A stretch of 64,000 nucleotides of DNA from contig NZ_CP114784.1 of assembly GCF_027359575.1 (NCBI RefSeq), forward strand, positions 743,819-807,818, in the 5' to 3' direction. The notes under the pieces are model-generated. The model searched no databases and was not told where the DNA came from. It was given only the letters and a program-made list of their open reading frames with translations. This DNA comes from Prochlorococcus marinus str. MIT 0917. GTDB taxonomy: Bacteria; Cyanobacteriota; Cyanobacteriia; PCC-6307; Cyanobiaceae. Made by a program: the position numbers and the translations under genes. This document shows positions 9,612-19,008 of this stretch, piece after piece. Position 1 is the first letter of the stretch, and every line of letters starts with the position of its first letter.

Positions 9612-10430
9612 ATGGAATTATCAATTTATGGTTCAACGGGTTTTATTGGAAGTAAATTTATAAAGATGTACCCTTTTCATAATAGAATCAAACGCGAAGA
9701 GAGGAAACCTTTAAATAAAGATATTCTCTATTTAATTTCAAATGTAGGTAATTATAATCTCGATATAGATGCTTCAATTGATATAAAAACGAATTTATCA
9801 ATACTTTGTGAAGTCTTAAATTATTGTAAAAATGAAGAAATTATATTCAACTTTATAAGTTCATCATTGGTTTATGGAAGTTTATGCCCAATCCCTGCAA
9901 ATGAAAACTCAATATGCACCCCTAAAGGTTTTTATTCAATTACCAAAAAATGTGCAGAAGATTTGCTTATTTCATTCAGTAAAACATTTGGCATCAAGTA
10001 TAGAATACTAAGATTATGTAGTGTCTTAGGAAAAGGAGAAAAAAAAGTTTCTAATAGAAAGAATACCTTAACTCAGATTGTTAATAAATTAAAAACCAAT
10101 GAAAATATTGAATTGCATGGTGAGAGGGGACAAATTAGAGAGATCATACATATTGAGGATGCTTGCAGGGCAATTGAGTTAATATGTAAAAAAGGAAGAT
10201 TAAATCAAATATATAATGTTGGTTCTGGTGAAATAATAAAAATTGAAAGTTTCATAAGTAATGCAAAAGAAAAACTCCAATCGAAATCAAAAATTATATA
10301 CGTAGACACACCTAAATCAAAAACAGAAGAACTAAAAACTAATTTCTGGATGGATAGTAAAAAACTTAATGATCTAGGGTTTAAAAACCATTTTAATTAT
10401 AAAGATATAATCAATGACATATGTAATTAA
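9612..10430 (+). CDS. NAD-dependent epimerase/dehydratase (short extended-SDR)
   Basis: 272 residues with an N-terminal Rossmann motif YGSTGFIGSKF (residues 6-16) and the catalytic pair YSITKK. FISSSLVYG is the usual Ser-containing strand before the active site, and RLCSVLGKG follows. These proteins bind NAD(P) and act on nucleotide sugars; the exact reaction cannot be told. At 272 residues it is shorter than typical sugar epimerases (310-350). It lies 9 bases after the TPR-GT41 gene. A paralogue of the same length is at 50827-51645; the first 15 residues are nearly the same, while the middle has diverged. Confidence 0.82.
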   Translation: MELSIYGSTGFIGSKFIKMYPFHNRIKREERKPLNKDILYLISNVGNYNLDIDASIDIKTNLSILCEVLNYCKNEEIIFNFISSSLVYGSLCPIPANENSICTPKGFYSITKKCAEDLLISFSKTFGIKYRILRLCSVLGKGEKKVSNRKNTLTQIVNKLKTNENIELHGERGQIREIIHIEDACRAIELICKKGRLNQIYNVGSGEIIKIESFISNAKEKLQSKSKIIYVDTPKSKTEELKTNFWMDSKKLNDLGFKNHFNYKDIINDICN

Positions 10431-10466
10431 TTTTTAAAGGAAAACTATATTGATTATATATTTCAT

Positions 10467-11516
10467 TTAAACCACTAGATTTGAACTATGCTTTTTACAC
10501 CAATCTAAATTTGATAAATACCATTCAATTGTAATTAATATGGCTTTCGAGAAATCATGTTTAGGGCACCAATCTAATTCTTGTATTATTTTTTTATTAT
10601 CAATAGCGTACCTTCTATCATGACCCGGGCGATCTTTTACAAATACCTTAAATCTACTATGAGGAGCATTTGATTTATTATGACTATCTAGTAATTCACA
10701 AATTAATTCTACGATCTCTTCATTACTTTTTTCCTGATTTGCTCCAATACAGTATGAATCACCTACTCTGCCATTTAAAGCCACTTTTAATAAAGCATCT
10801 ATATGATCTTCAACGTAAATCCAGTCTCTTATATTTTTTCCATCTCCATAAATAGGGATAGGTTTTTGTGATATAGCATTCATAATAATTACAGGAATTA
10901 ATTTCTCTGGTAATTGCCATGCTCCAAAATTATTACTTGAGTTAGTTATTATTGTAGGCAGCCCATAAGTATGAAACCAAGATTTAACTAAATGATCACT
11001 GGCCGCCTTTGTTGCTGAATATGGACTACTTGGTTTATATGGACTGTCCTCAGAGAAAAGACCAATTGGGCCTAGCGAACCAAAAACCTCATCAGTACTA
11101 ACATGAATAAACCTAAAGGAATCTTTTCTAGATAATTCAAGTGATTCCCAATGCTGGAAAACTGACTCCAACAAATTAAATGTGCCTATCATGTTAGCTT
11201 CTAGAAATATTCGTGGGCCTAAGATAGATCTATCAACATGACTTTCGGCTGCTAAATGAAAAACAATATCTGGATCAATTAAATCAATAGCATTTTTAGT
11301 ATCTTCCTTATTCGCTAAGTCAATATTTAACAATTGATATCTATTAAGATCAAATTCATTATTAACAACATCTAAGTTACTCGCGTAGCTTAATTTATCT
11401 AAGTTAAATACTTTATGAGTAGTTTCTTTAAGTATTCTTCTAACTAATGTTCCTCCTATAAAACCAGAGCCACCTGTAACGAGGATTCTATTTATAGGTT
11501 CAGGAAACGAAATCAT
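10467..11516 (-). CDS. rfbB: dTDP-glucose 4,6-dehydratase
   Basis: 349 residues. Features of RmlB are GGSGFIGGTLVRR at the N terminus, HLAAESHVDRSI, HVSTDEVFGSL and YSATKAASDHLV (catalytic Tyr/Lys), plus NNFGAWQLPEKLIPV and RDWIYVEDH. It converts dTDP-glucose to dTDP-4-keto-6-deoxyglucose using bound NAD. It is the last gene of a minus-strand unit that starts with the PLP enzyme at 13816 and continues through rfbA; the gap to rfbA is 47 bases. rfbC and rfbD are absent from the window, so the product is probably not dTDP-rhamnose made from this cluster alone. Confidence 0.95.
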   Translation of the reverse strand: MISFPEPINRILVTGGSGFIGGTLVRRILKETTHKVFNLDKLSYASNLDVVNNEFDLNRYQLLNIDLANKEDTKNAIDLIDPDIVFHLAAESHVDRSILGPRIFLEANMIGTFNLLESVFQHWESLELSRKDSFRFIHVSTDEVFGSLGPIGLFSEDSPYKPSSPYSATKAASDHLVKSWFHTYGLPTIITNSSNNFGAWQLPEKLIPVIIMNAISQKPIPIYGDGKNIRDWIYVEDHIDALLKVALNGRVGDSYCIGANQEKSNEEIVELICELLDSHNKSNAPHSRFKVFVKDRPGHDRRYAIDNKKIIQELDWCPKHDFSKAILITIEWYLSNLDWCKKHSSNLVV

Positions 11517-11563
11517 GATTTTGACCTTATATTCTTAATTTGTGTAAAATTTTAAAGAAAAAT

Positions 11564-12466
11564 TCATCTGGTATATTTAGTTCTTAATAGCTTTAATAGA
11601 TATTTTCCATATCCACTATTACTTAAACTATCGGCTAATTTTTCTAATTGCAGATCATCGATCCAACCTTGTCTCCAAGCAACCTCCTCTGGACATCCTA
11701 TTTTCAACCCTTGCCGATGTTCAAGAGTCTTAACATAAAAGGATGCTTCCTGAAGTGAATTAATTGTGCCCGTATCTAGCCATGCCATGCCTCTTCCCAT
11801 GATCTTTACATTTAAAAGTTTATCATTTAAATATTTTCTATTTAAATCAGTGACTTCCATTTCGCCTCGCGAAGAAATTTCTAATTCTTTTATTCTTTTA
11901 AACACCGTATTATCGTAGAAATATATTCCTGTTATTGCATATTGACTTGATGGTAATTCAGGCTTTTCTTCAATATCAATAACATTTCCAGAATTATCAA
12001 ACTTCACTACTCCATATTCTTTAGGATCTCTTACTGGGTAAGCCAACACAGTAGATCCTTTTGAAATAGAGTCTGCAGAGCGCAAAAGATTAACAAAGTC
12101 GTTACCGTGAAAAATATTATCTCCAAGAGCAACAGCAACATTGGATTTATCAATAAAACTTTCTCCTAGTGAAATTGCATTTGCAACACCATCTGGCTTC
12201 TTTTGGATCTTATAACAAATTTTCATCCCCCACTGATTTCCATCACCCAAAAGATTTTTAAATAAATTCATATTCATTGAATCGCTAACAACCAAAATCT
12301 CTTTAATTCCACAGAGCATTAAGTTTGTAATCGGGTAATAAATCATAGGTTTATCATAAACAGGCATCAACTGTTTACTTAATACATTCGTAAGTGGAGC
12401 TAATCTTCTGCCTTTTCCACCTGCAACTAAAATCCCTTTCCGAATAGATGAATAACGGAAGTCCAT
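11564..12466 (-). CDS. rfbA: Glucose-1-phosphate thymidylyltransferase
   Basis: 300 residues, normal for RmlA. The nucleotide-binding loop GGKGRRLAPLT is followed by KQLMPVYDKPMIYYP, LGDNIFHG and the sugar-binding EKPELPSS and YAITGIYFYD. WLDTGT and the C-terminal KIGCPEEVAWRQGWI are family hallmarks. It makes dTDP-glucose from dTTP and glucose-1-phosphate, the substrate of the adjacent rfbB. It is co-oriented with rfbB and with the PLP-dependent gene at 12587, which may use the downstream 4-keto sugar. Confidence 0.95.
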   Translation of the reverse strand: MDFRYSSIRKGILVAGGKGRRLAPLTNVLSKQLMPVYDKPMIYYPITNLMLCGIKEILVVSDSMNMNLFKNLLGDGNQWGMKICYKIQKKPDGVANAISLGESFIDKSNVAVALGDNIFHGNDFVNLLRSADSISKGSTVLAYPVRDPKEYGVVKFDNSGNVIDIEEKPELPSSQYAITGIYFYDNTVFKRIKELEISSRGEMEVTDLNRKYLNDKLLNVKIMGRGMAWLDTGTINSLQEASFYVKTLEHRQGLKIGCPEEVAWRQGWIDDLQLEKLADSLSNSGYGKYLLKLLRTKYTR

Positions 12467-12586
12467 TATAAATATATAGTATTTATAGATCCTAAAGTAT
12501 AGACTTATGTATTATGAAAATATTTTCTTTGTAAGTTTAATAAAAATAATATTGATAGAAAACAGGAGCTTAAAGGTTAAGCTTCT

Positions 12587-13816
12587 TTATGAATTAGCAA
12601 ATATATATTCTGCTTCAAAAACCTTATTAACTATATAATTTAAATTATCTTGACTTTGTCTATTATGAATACCTAGTAATAGTCCAGATTTCATTATTTC
12701 ATCACTTACTTCAAATGTTCCATATTTATCCCATTGAAATTTATTAGCCACTGGATGTCTCATGATATTACCCGAAAATATTGTCCTCGTCTGAATACCA
12801 GCTTTTTCCAAGAAAGTCTGAATTTCCTTTCTTTTTGAGGCTAGCTTATTTTTAAGAATCAGAGGAAATGCCAGCCAACCCGTCTCAACATTATCATACG
12901 TGATAGGGATATAAAAATTAGAGGAAGAAGAAAATTTATTACTAAGAAAATTAAAATTAATAGATCTTTTTCTAATATTTTCATTCAACTTTTTTAGTTG
13001 AACTAATGCGAAAGCTGCTGATATTTCTGAGGGTAGAAAATTATACCCTATCTCATCAAATACATATTTATCATCATAATCTATACCATCAATTTTAACA
13101 GAGAATCTTCTTTGATAGTCTTCTATTTCTCCATATAGACAAGATCGTCTTCCCCACCCTCTAAGAGAAAGCCCATTATTATATTCCATAGCATTAGCAT
13201 AAGAAACCATACCACCAAAACCCGCTCCTGTAATAACATGTGATGCATAAAAACTAGTTGTTGTTATATCAGACCAATTTTCAATTTTAGTCTTATATGT
13301 ATACCCTATAGTATCGGCAGAATCTTCAATAATTTTAAGTTTATTCTCCTTTGCGAAGTTATATATATCATTCCAATTTGCTATATTACCAATTAGATTA
13401 GGAACACAAATAGCAGATACATTCTCTAAATCCATTTCCTTTAGTCTTGATGTATTTATTTGCAAGGTTTCCTCCTCTACATCTACAAAATAAGGTATTA
13501 AGTTGCTCTGAACAATGGGTGCAATTGTAGTTGAAAAAGTTAGCGAAGGAGTTATAACCTTAGTACCTTTTTCAAGCTTAAGAGATAAAAACGCAATTAG
13601 ATTGGCAGATGAGCCGCTATTGACCATTAGTCCATAACTTTTATTGAATATATTTGAAACTTTTTGCTCTAATATCTTAACTTTCTTTCCTCCCATTAAA
13701 GAAAGTCGATTATTTTTTAAAACATCTATTACTGCATCAATTTCATCCTGAGAATAATCTGCCTCAGCATAAAAAATTTTTTTAATAGAATTATTATATT
13801 CTATTTGATTATTCAC
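12587..13816 (-). CDS. PLP-dependent sugar 3-dehydrase (DegT/DnrJ/EryC1 fold, RfbH-like)
   Basis: 409 residues with the sugar-aminotransferase fold: GSSANLIAFLSL, EDSADTIGY (the Asp binds the PLP ring nitrogen) and SFYASHVITGAGFGG. In true aminotransferases the last motif holds the PLP lysine. Here the aligned residue is His, as in the E1/RfbH and ColD dehydrases, which remove the 3-hydroxyl of 4-keto-6-deoxy sugars instead of transaminating. Its neighbours rfbA and rfbB would supply a dTDP-4-keto-6-deoxyhexose, so a 3,6-dideoxyhexose is the likely product class. It is probably the first gene of the unit with rfbA and rfbB. Confidence 0.8.
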   Translation of the reverse strand: MNNQIEYNNSIKKIFYAEADYSQDEIDAVIDVLKNNRLSLMGGKKVKILEQKVSNIFNKSYGLMVNSGSSANLIAFLSLKLEKGTKVITPSLTFSTTIAPIVQSNLIPYFVDVEEETLQINTSRLKEMDLENVSAICVPNLIGNIANWNDIYNFAKENKLKIIEDSADTIGYTYKTKIENWSDITTTSFYASHVITGAGFGGMVSYANAMEYNNGLSLRGWGRRSCLYGEIEDYQRRFSVKIDGIDYDDKYVFDEIGYNFLPSEISAAFALVQLKKLNENIRKRSINFNFLSNKFSSSSNFYIPITYDNVETGWLAFPLILKNKLASKRKEIQTFLEKAGIQTRTIFSGNIMRHPVANKFQWDKYGTFEVSDEIMKSGLLLGIHNRQSQDNLNYIVNKVFEAEYIFANS

Positions 13817-13854
13817 GTTAGTTTATCTATTTAATTACCAAACTAACACTTATT

Positions 13855-14175
13855 CTTTTCAAAATTAAGCACATACTAGATTTTTCTAAATCGATTGTTA
13901 TATGTGGAATCAGCAGTCAATCGAGCTAGTGAAATGATTTGTATTGCACAACCAGCAAAACCACTTGATTGATTATTGAGAAGTCCTTGTTTATATACCT
14001 TGCTCAAGATTTAAGAGTATTTTTGCCACCATTTGGGTCCGCGCAATATTGATCTCTTAAAAGTCTTGATCAATCAAATACATTGCCTTAGCTGTAATTA
14101 GTCTAGCTTGTCATCTGCTTAAGTCATATTCTTCTGTCACTCGGGACGTTATGACTTTGCAGATGATCTCTTCTT
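13855..14175 (-). pseudogene. Broken copy 1 of the small HTH-like repeat gene
   Basis: Nucleotide-similar on the minus strand to the intact gene at 16033-16371 over most of its length (for example the shared gaatcagcagtcaat stretch near its 3' end), but with several stops and indels. It also matches 39040-39350 on the plus strand. Its 5' side faces the start of the TPR gene at 14242, head to head, and occupies the 425-base gap between the PLP gene and that gene. Confidence 0.75.
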
Positions 14176-14201
14176 TTTAAGAGATAAACCCTAATTCCAG
14201 A

Positions 14202-14207
14202 TATAAT
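14202..14207 (+). promoter_or_regulatory. Likely -10 box of TPR-oxygenase gene
   Basis: A TATAAT exact match whose last base is 35 bases before the GTG start at 14242. The same box and spacing recur before other members of the family. No convincing -35 box is visible. Confidence 0.6.
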
Positions 14208-14241
14208 CGAATTCAATGGATCTTTCATAAAGCGAAGAGAT

Positions 14242-16032
14242 GTGACTGAGGGAAAAAAAAATCAAAAGCAAAAAGTTCAAGTTAAAACATTCGCTGTTCC
14301 ATTTGCTTTAGGAGAAATCAAAGAGAATGTTTCTATTCCCGCTAATACATCAAAGAGACCTTCTAAAGAACAAATAATCAATAAAGCCTTTAAGCTTCAC
14401 TCAGAAGGAAAACTTCTAGAAGCAGTAAAATATTATCAATATTGCATCAATCAAGGGTTTAAAGATCACATAGTTTTTTCTAATTATGGATGCTTATTAA
14501 AAGGTCTTGGCAAACTACAGGAAGCAGAAATATATACTCGCAAAGCAGTTGAACTTAACCCTAATTTCGCAAGATCTCATTTTAATCTTGGTAGCATATT
14601 GAATGATCTTGGCAAATTAGAAGAAGCAGAAATATCCACTCGCAAAGCAGTTGAACTTAACCCTACTTTCACTGAAGCTCATTCCAATCTTGGTAGCATA
14701 TTGAATGATCTTGGCAAACTACAAGAAGCAGAAATAGCCACTCGCAAAGCAGTTGAACTTAATCCTACTTTCGCTGAGGCTCATTCCAATCTTGGTAGCA
14801 TATTAAAAGGTCTTGGCAAACTACAGGAAGCAGAAATATATACTCGCAAAGCAATTGAACTCAAACCTGATTACACAGATGCTCATTCTAATCTTGGAAA
14901 TATATTAAAAGGTCTTGGCAAACTACAGGAAGCAGAAATATATACTCGCAAAGCAATTAAATTGAATCCCAACTTCGCAAGAGCTCATTCTAATCTTGGA
15001 AGCATATTAAAAGATCTTGGCAAACTACAAGAAGCAGAAATATATACTCGCAAAGCAATTAAACTGAAACCTAATTACGCAGAGGCTTATAATAATCTGG
15101 GAAACATATTTCAGGATATTGGTAAATTAAGAGAGGCAGAAAATAGTTTCACAAAAGCAATTGAGATGAAATCAGATTTTGATAGCGCATATATTAACAG
15201 AGCATGTTTATATCGTGATCAGGGAAAACTTGATAAAGCATTAACAGATTCAGACTCATGCAATACGCAAATTTCAAGAGTATTATCTCTGGAAATTCTT
15301 TACGAATTAGGAAGAATTGACGAGATTTATGAGAGAATTGAAAAAACGGCTACATTTGATAATGAAAATATAAGACTAGCTTCATTCTCTTCATTTATTG
15401 CGGAACAAGAAAAGAAAAATACCTCCAATAATTTTTGTCAAGACCCACTTTCATTTTTATATTTTTCAAATATAAAATATCATTGTAAAGACTATATAGA
15501 TTTTGCAAGCAAACTAATTAAAGATTTGTCTGAGGTTGAAACTATTTGGGAGCCTATAAATAAAACCACTCGAAATGGGTTCCAAACGCCTACTCATCTA
15601 AATATATTTTCAAACTCATCAAAAAGTATTTCCAAACTTAAATCAATAATTTCAAATGAATTGGAATCATATTATTCAAAGTTTGAAAAAGAATCTTGCT
15701 CTTATATTCAGAAATGGCCAAAACAAAAGAATATTGTTGGTTGGCATGTAATTCTAAAGAAGCAAGGTTATCAAGAAGCTCATATACATCCAGGAGGTTG
15801 GCTAAGCGGCGTAATTTATTTAAAAGTTGTACCTCCTTTAGAAAAGGATGAAGGTGCAATTGAATTTAGTTTAAATGGACAAACTTATTTTAATATCAAC
15901 TCTCCTAAATTAACTTATCTACCTGAATTAGGGGATATAGTTTTGTTTCCTTCTTCTCTTCACCACAGAACAATACCTTTTTCTTCAGATACAGACAGAA
16001 TAGTTATATCTTTTGACTTGATTCCAGATTGA
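14242..16032 (+). CDS. TPR protein with C-terminal putative 2OG-Fe(II) oxygenase
   Basis: 596 residues. The family N-terminal cassette (VKTFAVPFALGEIKENVS) is followed by eight TPR units (about 80-345), several nearly identical in DNA. The C-terminal region carries HIHPGGWLSGVIYLK near 514 and GDIVLFPSSLHHRTIPF near 565-580, then DRIVISFDLIPD. This matches the layout of the putative 2OG-Fe(II) oxygenase family 5 (H-x-H in the first motif, His in the FPSSLHH motif, Arg before the last strand). It would hydroxylate or otherwise oxidise a substrate with Fe(II) and 2-oxoglutarate. GTG start at 14242; the stop abuts the convergent gene at 16033. Confidence 0.82.
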   Translation: MTEGKKNQKQKVQVKTFAVPFALGEIKENVSIPANTSKRPSKEQIINKAFKLHSEGKLLEAVKYYQYCINQGFKDHIVFSNYGCLLKGLGKLQEAEIYTRKAVELNPNFARSHFNLGSILNDLGKLEEAEISTRKAVELNPTFTEAHSNLGSILNDLGKLQEAEIATRKAVELNPTFAEAHSNLGSILKGLGKLQEAEIYTRKAIELKPDYTDAHSNLGNILKGLGKLQEAEIYTRKAIKLNPNFARAHSNLGSILKDLGKLQEAEIYTRKAIKLKPNYAEAYNNLGNIFQDIGKLREAENSFTKAIEMKSDFDSAYINRACLYRDQGKLDKALTDSDSCNTQISRVLSLEILYELGRIDEIYERIEKTATFDNENIRLASFSSFIAEQEKKNTSNNFCQDPLSFLYFSNIKYHCKDYIDFASKLIKDLSEVETIWEPINKTTRNGFQTPTHLNIFSNSSKSISKLKSIISNELESYYSKFEKESCSYIQKWPKQKNIVGWHVILKKQGYQEAHIHPGGWLSGVIYLKVVPPLEKDEGAIEFSLNGQTYFNINSPKLTYLPELGDIVLFPSSLHHRTIPFSSDTDRIVISFDLIPD

Positions 16033-16371
16033 TTAACATATATTTCTCTCTCTATTGTTATACGAGGAATCAGCAGTCAATCCAGCTAATAAAATTATTT
16101 GTCTTGCGCAGGCAGCAACACCACTTGATTGATTATTAATAAGACCTTTTTGCATCCCTTGTTCAAGATTTACGAGTAGTTTTGCCACCATTTGCGGCCG
16201 CTCAATATTAATTTCATCAAAGTCTTGAACGATCAAATCCATTGCCTTCGCTGTTATTCGCCTCGCTTGCCGTCTACTTAAGCCATATTTTTGAGGCATT
16301 TCGGCCTTTATAACTGTGCAGCTATGACCTTGAGCAAGAATCGGAGCAGCCTCGTCCGTACTTAATTCCAT
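16033..16371 (-). CDS. Small HTH-like protein, most complete member of a repeated family
   Basis: 112 residues. The N-terminal half (ILAQGHSCTVIKAEM, then GLSRRQARRITAKAMDL) resembles a short helix-turn-helix of the kind seen in phage-type and cyanobacterial small proteins. The second half is helical (RPQMVAKLLVNLEQGM, GLINNQSSGVAACARQIILL). No function is known to me. Four further copies lie at 13855, 29815, 39040 and 47322 and are broken or shortened. Every copy points away from a nearby TPR gene, here 16936. It could be a local regulator or a remnant mobile-element gene. Its 3' end abuts the TPR-oxygenase stop with no gap. Confidence 0.6.
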   Translation of the reverse strand: MELSTDEAAPILAQGHSCTVIKAEMPQKYGLSRRQARRITAKAMDLIVQDFDEINIERPQMVAKLLVNLEQGMQKGLINNQSSGVAACARQIILLAGLTADSSYNNRERNIC

Positions 16372-16399
16372 GATTTATTTATTGTTTTTTTTCACAATT

Positions 16400-16834
16400 G
16401 GCCTCAATTAAATGAATGTTGAGCTACCTACTCATAATCACGATGCACTAAGCTAATTCGGGTAGAAATTCGGGCATCATATTCCAAGCGTTGTTCTCTT
16501 CAATCGAATTGAAGCAAATCAAGAAATCTTTTTTGTATGGTCTTATTCATTAAGCAGGCAACTTGAGTATTCTTGAGCATTTCTCAAAAATAAGGTCCAT
16601 CTTTTCTTGAGCTTATAGACCTAATTGAACATATTTTTGAATGTCTTCATTCATCTTGTCTGACTGCTCTTTTAGATCAGCAATATGCTTTTAAAGCTGT
16701 TTTCTATAAAAAGGATTATTCAATAAATTTGGAAACTTTTCTTCCATGAACCATTTCTCAGCTCTAGAAGAAAGACCTAAAGAATGATCTCCCTTTTTAA
16801 GATCTTCATCGCTCAAGCGAAGGAATGGATCCAT
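16400..16834 (-). pseudogene. Broken small gene
   Basis: On the minus strand an ATG at 16834 starts MDPFLRLSDEDLKKGDHS and continues for 47 codons to an in-frame TAA at 16691-16693. After the stop the same frame keeps reading protein-like sequence (KHIADLKEQSDKMNEDIQ) before further stops. It looks like a small helical protein gene that has decayed. I do not recognise the family. It fills much of the gap between 16371 and 16936. Confidence 0.5.
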
Positions 16835-16896
16835 TGCTTAATTATACAAATTTGCAACGGGTTAATTTCTTTTCAAAATTAGAAACTAGTTATAGA

Positions 16897-16902
16897 TATA
16901 AT
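16897..16902 (+). promoter_or_regulatory. Likely -10 box of TPR-methyltransferase gene
   Basis: A TATAAT whose last base lies 34 bases before the GTG start at 16936, the same arrangement as at 14202, 42617 and 62604. Confidence 0.58.
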
Positions 16903-16935
16903 ATATGCAAAAGATTTAATCTTTAACTAATCGAT

Positions 16936-18555
16936 GTGATTGAGGGAAAAAAAATCCAAAAGAAGGAAGCCTCTAACGTAAGAACATTTACAGTTCCATT
17001 ATCATCAGAAAAAATCAAAGAAAATATTTTAATTTACTCTAATACATCAAAGAGACCTTCGAAAGAGGAATTAATTAAAAAAGCATTTAAGTTTCACTCA
17101 GAAGGAAACATTTCAGAAGCAGTAAAATATTATCAACTTTTTATCAATCAAGGCTTCGAGGATTACAGAGTTTTTTCTAATTATGGAATCATCTTAAAAG
17201 GTTTTGGCAAATTAAAAGAAGCAGAATTATTTACTCGTAAAGCTATAGAAATTAATCCTGATTTCGCAAAAGCTCATTCAAATCTAGGTAATATATTAAG
17301 TGATCTTGGTAAATCACAAGAAGCGGAATTATCGACCCGTAAAGCAATTGAACTTAATCCTAATTTTACAGAAGCTCATTCAAATCTTGGTAATATATTG
17401 AGAGATCTTGGTAAATTACAAGAAGCTGAATTATCAACTCGTAAAGCTATTAAACTCAATCCTAATTTTGCAGAGGCATATTCCAATCTAGGTAATGTAT
17501 TCAGAGATCTTGGCAACTTACAAGAAGCTGAATTATCAACTCGTAAAGCTATTAAACTCAATCCTAATTTTGCAGAGGCTCATTCAAATCTAGGTAATAT
17601 ATTAAAAGTTCTTGATAAATTACAAGAAGCAGAAGAATCCACTCGTAAAGCAATTGAACTTAATCCTAATTTTGCAGAGGCTCATTCAAATCTTGGTAGT
17701 ATATTAAAAGTTCTTGGCAAACTACAGGAAGCAGAAATATCTACTCGCAAAGCAATTGAAATTAAGCCTGATTTAGCAGAAGCTCACTACAATCTTGGAA
17801 ATATATTAAATACTCTAGGTAAATCAGAAGAAGGAGAGAAAAGTATAGTGCAATGCTTAAAAGTGAATGAAAATCATTTACAAGGAAGGCTCACACTGAG
17901 CGCTATGAGGCTACACCAAGGTGACAATTCATTATTGAAGCACTTAATACAATCAACTCAAGCAAATAATCCTTTTCTAAATTCTTTAAAATGGGTATCA
18001 GATTTATCCAAAATACCAGAAGTTTTTTTTGATAGATATTCTTTTTATGACGCAATAATTACTCAAAGTATAAAAAATCGACCTTTTTATGAGTTTGGTG
18101 TGTATACAGGTTCTTCATTTGAGTATTTAATTAAAACATTTAAAAAAGGCTATGGGTTTGATACATTTGAAGGCTTGCCTGAAAATTGGAATCATTTTAA
18201 AAAAGGAGCATTTTCAACACAAGGAACAATTCCAAAAATTAATGGAGGAACATTTATAGCAGGAATGTTTGAAGAAACATTACCTACGTTCTTTTCTAAA
18301 CCAAGACCAATAGCATCAGTTATAAATTTTGACGCCGATCTATATTCTTCTACTGTCTGTGCGTTGAATTATTCAAAACCAATCATCGATAAAGATACGA
18401 TTTTAATTTTTGATGAATTTATTGTCCACGATAATTGGGAGCAAGACGAATATAGAGCATTCAATGAATTTTGCTTAAACAACAATTTTACTTACGAGGT
18501 TTTGGCAGTTTCTTATTCTACTTATCAAACAGCAGTGAAGATAATAGGTATTTAA
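16936..18555 (+). CDS. TPR protein with C-terminal TylF-like methyltransferase
   Basis: 539 residues. The N-terminal cassette (VRTFTVPLSSEKIKENI) is followed by seven TPR units (about 80-320). From about 380 a class I SAM-dependent methyltransferase is visible: FYEFGVYTGSSFEYL near 385 (SAM loop), GFDTFEGLPENW, INFDADLYSSTVCAL near 465 and LIFDEFIVHDNW near 493. The order matches the macrocin-O-methyltransferase (TylF) family, which methylates sugar hydroxyls and uses acidic residues to bind a metal. A sugar O-methyltransferase role is inferred. Bases 17091-17190 are essentially identical to 19165-19264 in the next TPR gene. Confidence 0.83.
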   Translation: MIEGKKIQKKEASNVRTFTVPLSSEKIKENILIYSNTSKRPSKEELIKKAFKFHSEGNISEAVKYYQLFINQGFEDYRVFSNYGIILKGFGKLKEAELFTRKAIEINPDFAKAHSNLGNILSDLGKSQEAELSTRKAIELNPNFTEAHSNLGNILRDLGKLQEAELSTRKAIKLNPNFAEAYSNLGNVFRDLGNLQEAELSTRKAIKLNPNFAEAHSNLGNILKVLDKLQEAEESTRKAIELNPNFAEAHSNLGSILKVLGKLQEAEISTRKAIEIKPDLAEAHYNLGNILNTLGKSEEGEKSIVQCLKVNENHLQGRLTLSAMRLHQGDNSLLKHLIQSTQANNPFLNSLKWVSDLSKIPEVFFDRYSFYDAIITQSIKNRPFYEFGVYTGSSFEYLIKTFKKGYGFDTFEGLPENWNHFKKGAFSTQGTIPKINGGTFIAGMFEETLPTFFSKPRPIASVINFDADLYSSTVCALNYSKPIIDKDTILIFDEFIVHDNWEQDEYRAFNEFCLNNNFTYEVLAVSYSTYQTAVKIIGI

Positions 18556-18650
18556 CTAAGTTGCAACAACAAACCACATTAGAAAACTGGGAGCGTTTAA
18601 TATAAGTATCCACATATCTTCAGAGGAGTGTATAAATTGGTTTTAAAACG

Positions 18651-18693
18651 AAAATCAGAATATTTCAAGAGCATTAAAATATTCTGATTTTTT
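18651..18693 (+). terminator. Hairpin after the TPR-methyltransferase gene
   Basis: A 15-bp perfect stem (18651-18665 with 18677-18691; AAAATCAGAATATTT and its complement) with an 11-nt loop and a short T-run. It lies about 95 bases after the stop at 18555. It is AT-rich but long enough to act as a terminator, possibly in both directions. Confidence 0.6.
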
Positions 18694-18749
18694 AGAAAAA
18701 AGAAACTTGCTATGATTTTGTCTAGAGAGAGGTGAAAGAGCATATTTGA

Positions 18750-18929
18750 AACCTATGTGAAACGCACACTTCAAAGCCCTTATATCCATTATTATTAGAA
18801 GAGTTCTCGCAAACCTTTAATTATGGATTAACAGACTTAAGCAAATTGGATGACTTCAATCAATTAGTTGACTGGAAAAATAGTTCGTTTTATCAAGCAA
18901 CTAATCAATCATCTAGCGTTATTAGTTAA
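18750..18929 (+). pseudogene. Short coding remnant of unknown family
   Basis: 59 sense codons open between an upstream TGA and a TAA, without a good start codon. The reading includes LLLEEFSQTFNYGLTDLSK and DDFNQLVDWKNSSFYQ, which looks protein-like. I cannot assign it. It may be the tail of a lost gene between the two TPR genes at 16936 and 19009. Confidence 0.3.
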
Positions 18930-19008
18930 GTATCAATAATCTCAAAAAGAGTTTTAACAAGGATAGAGTGAGTAATGAAATTACTCAAATTAAAAATTTT
19001 TAAAATTA

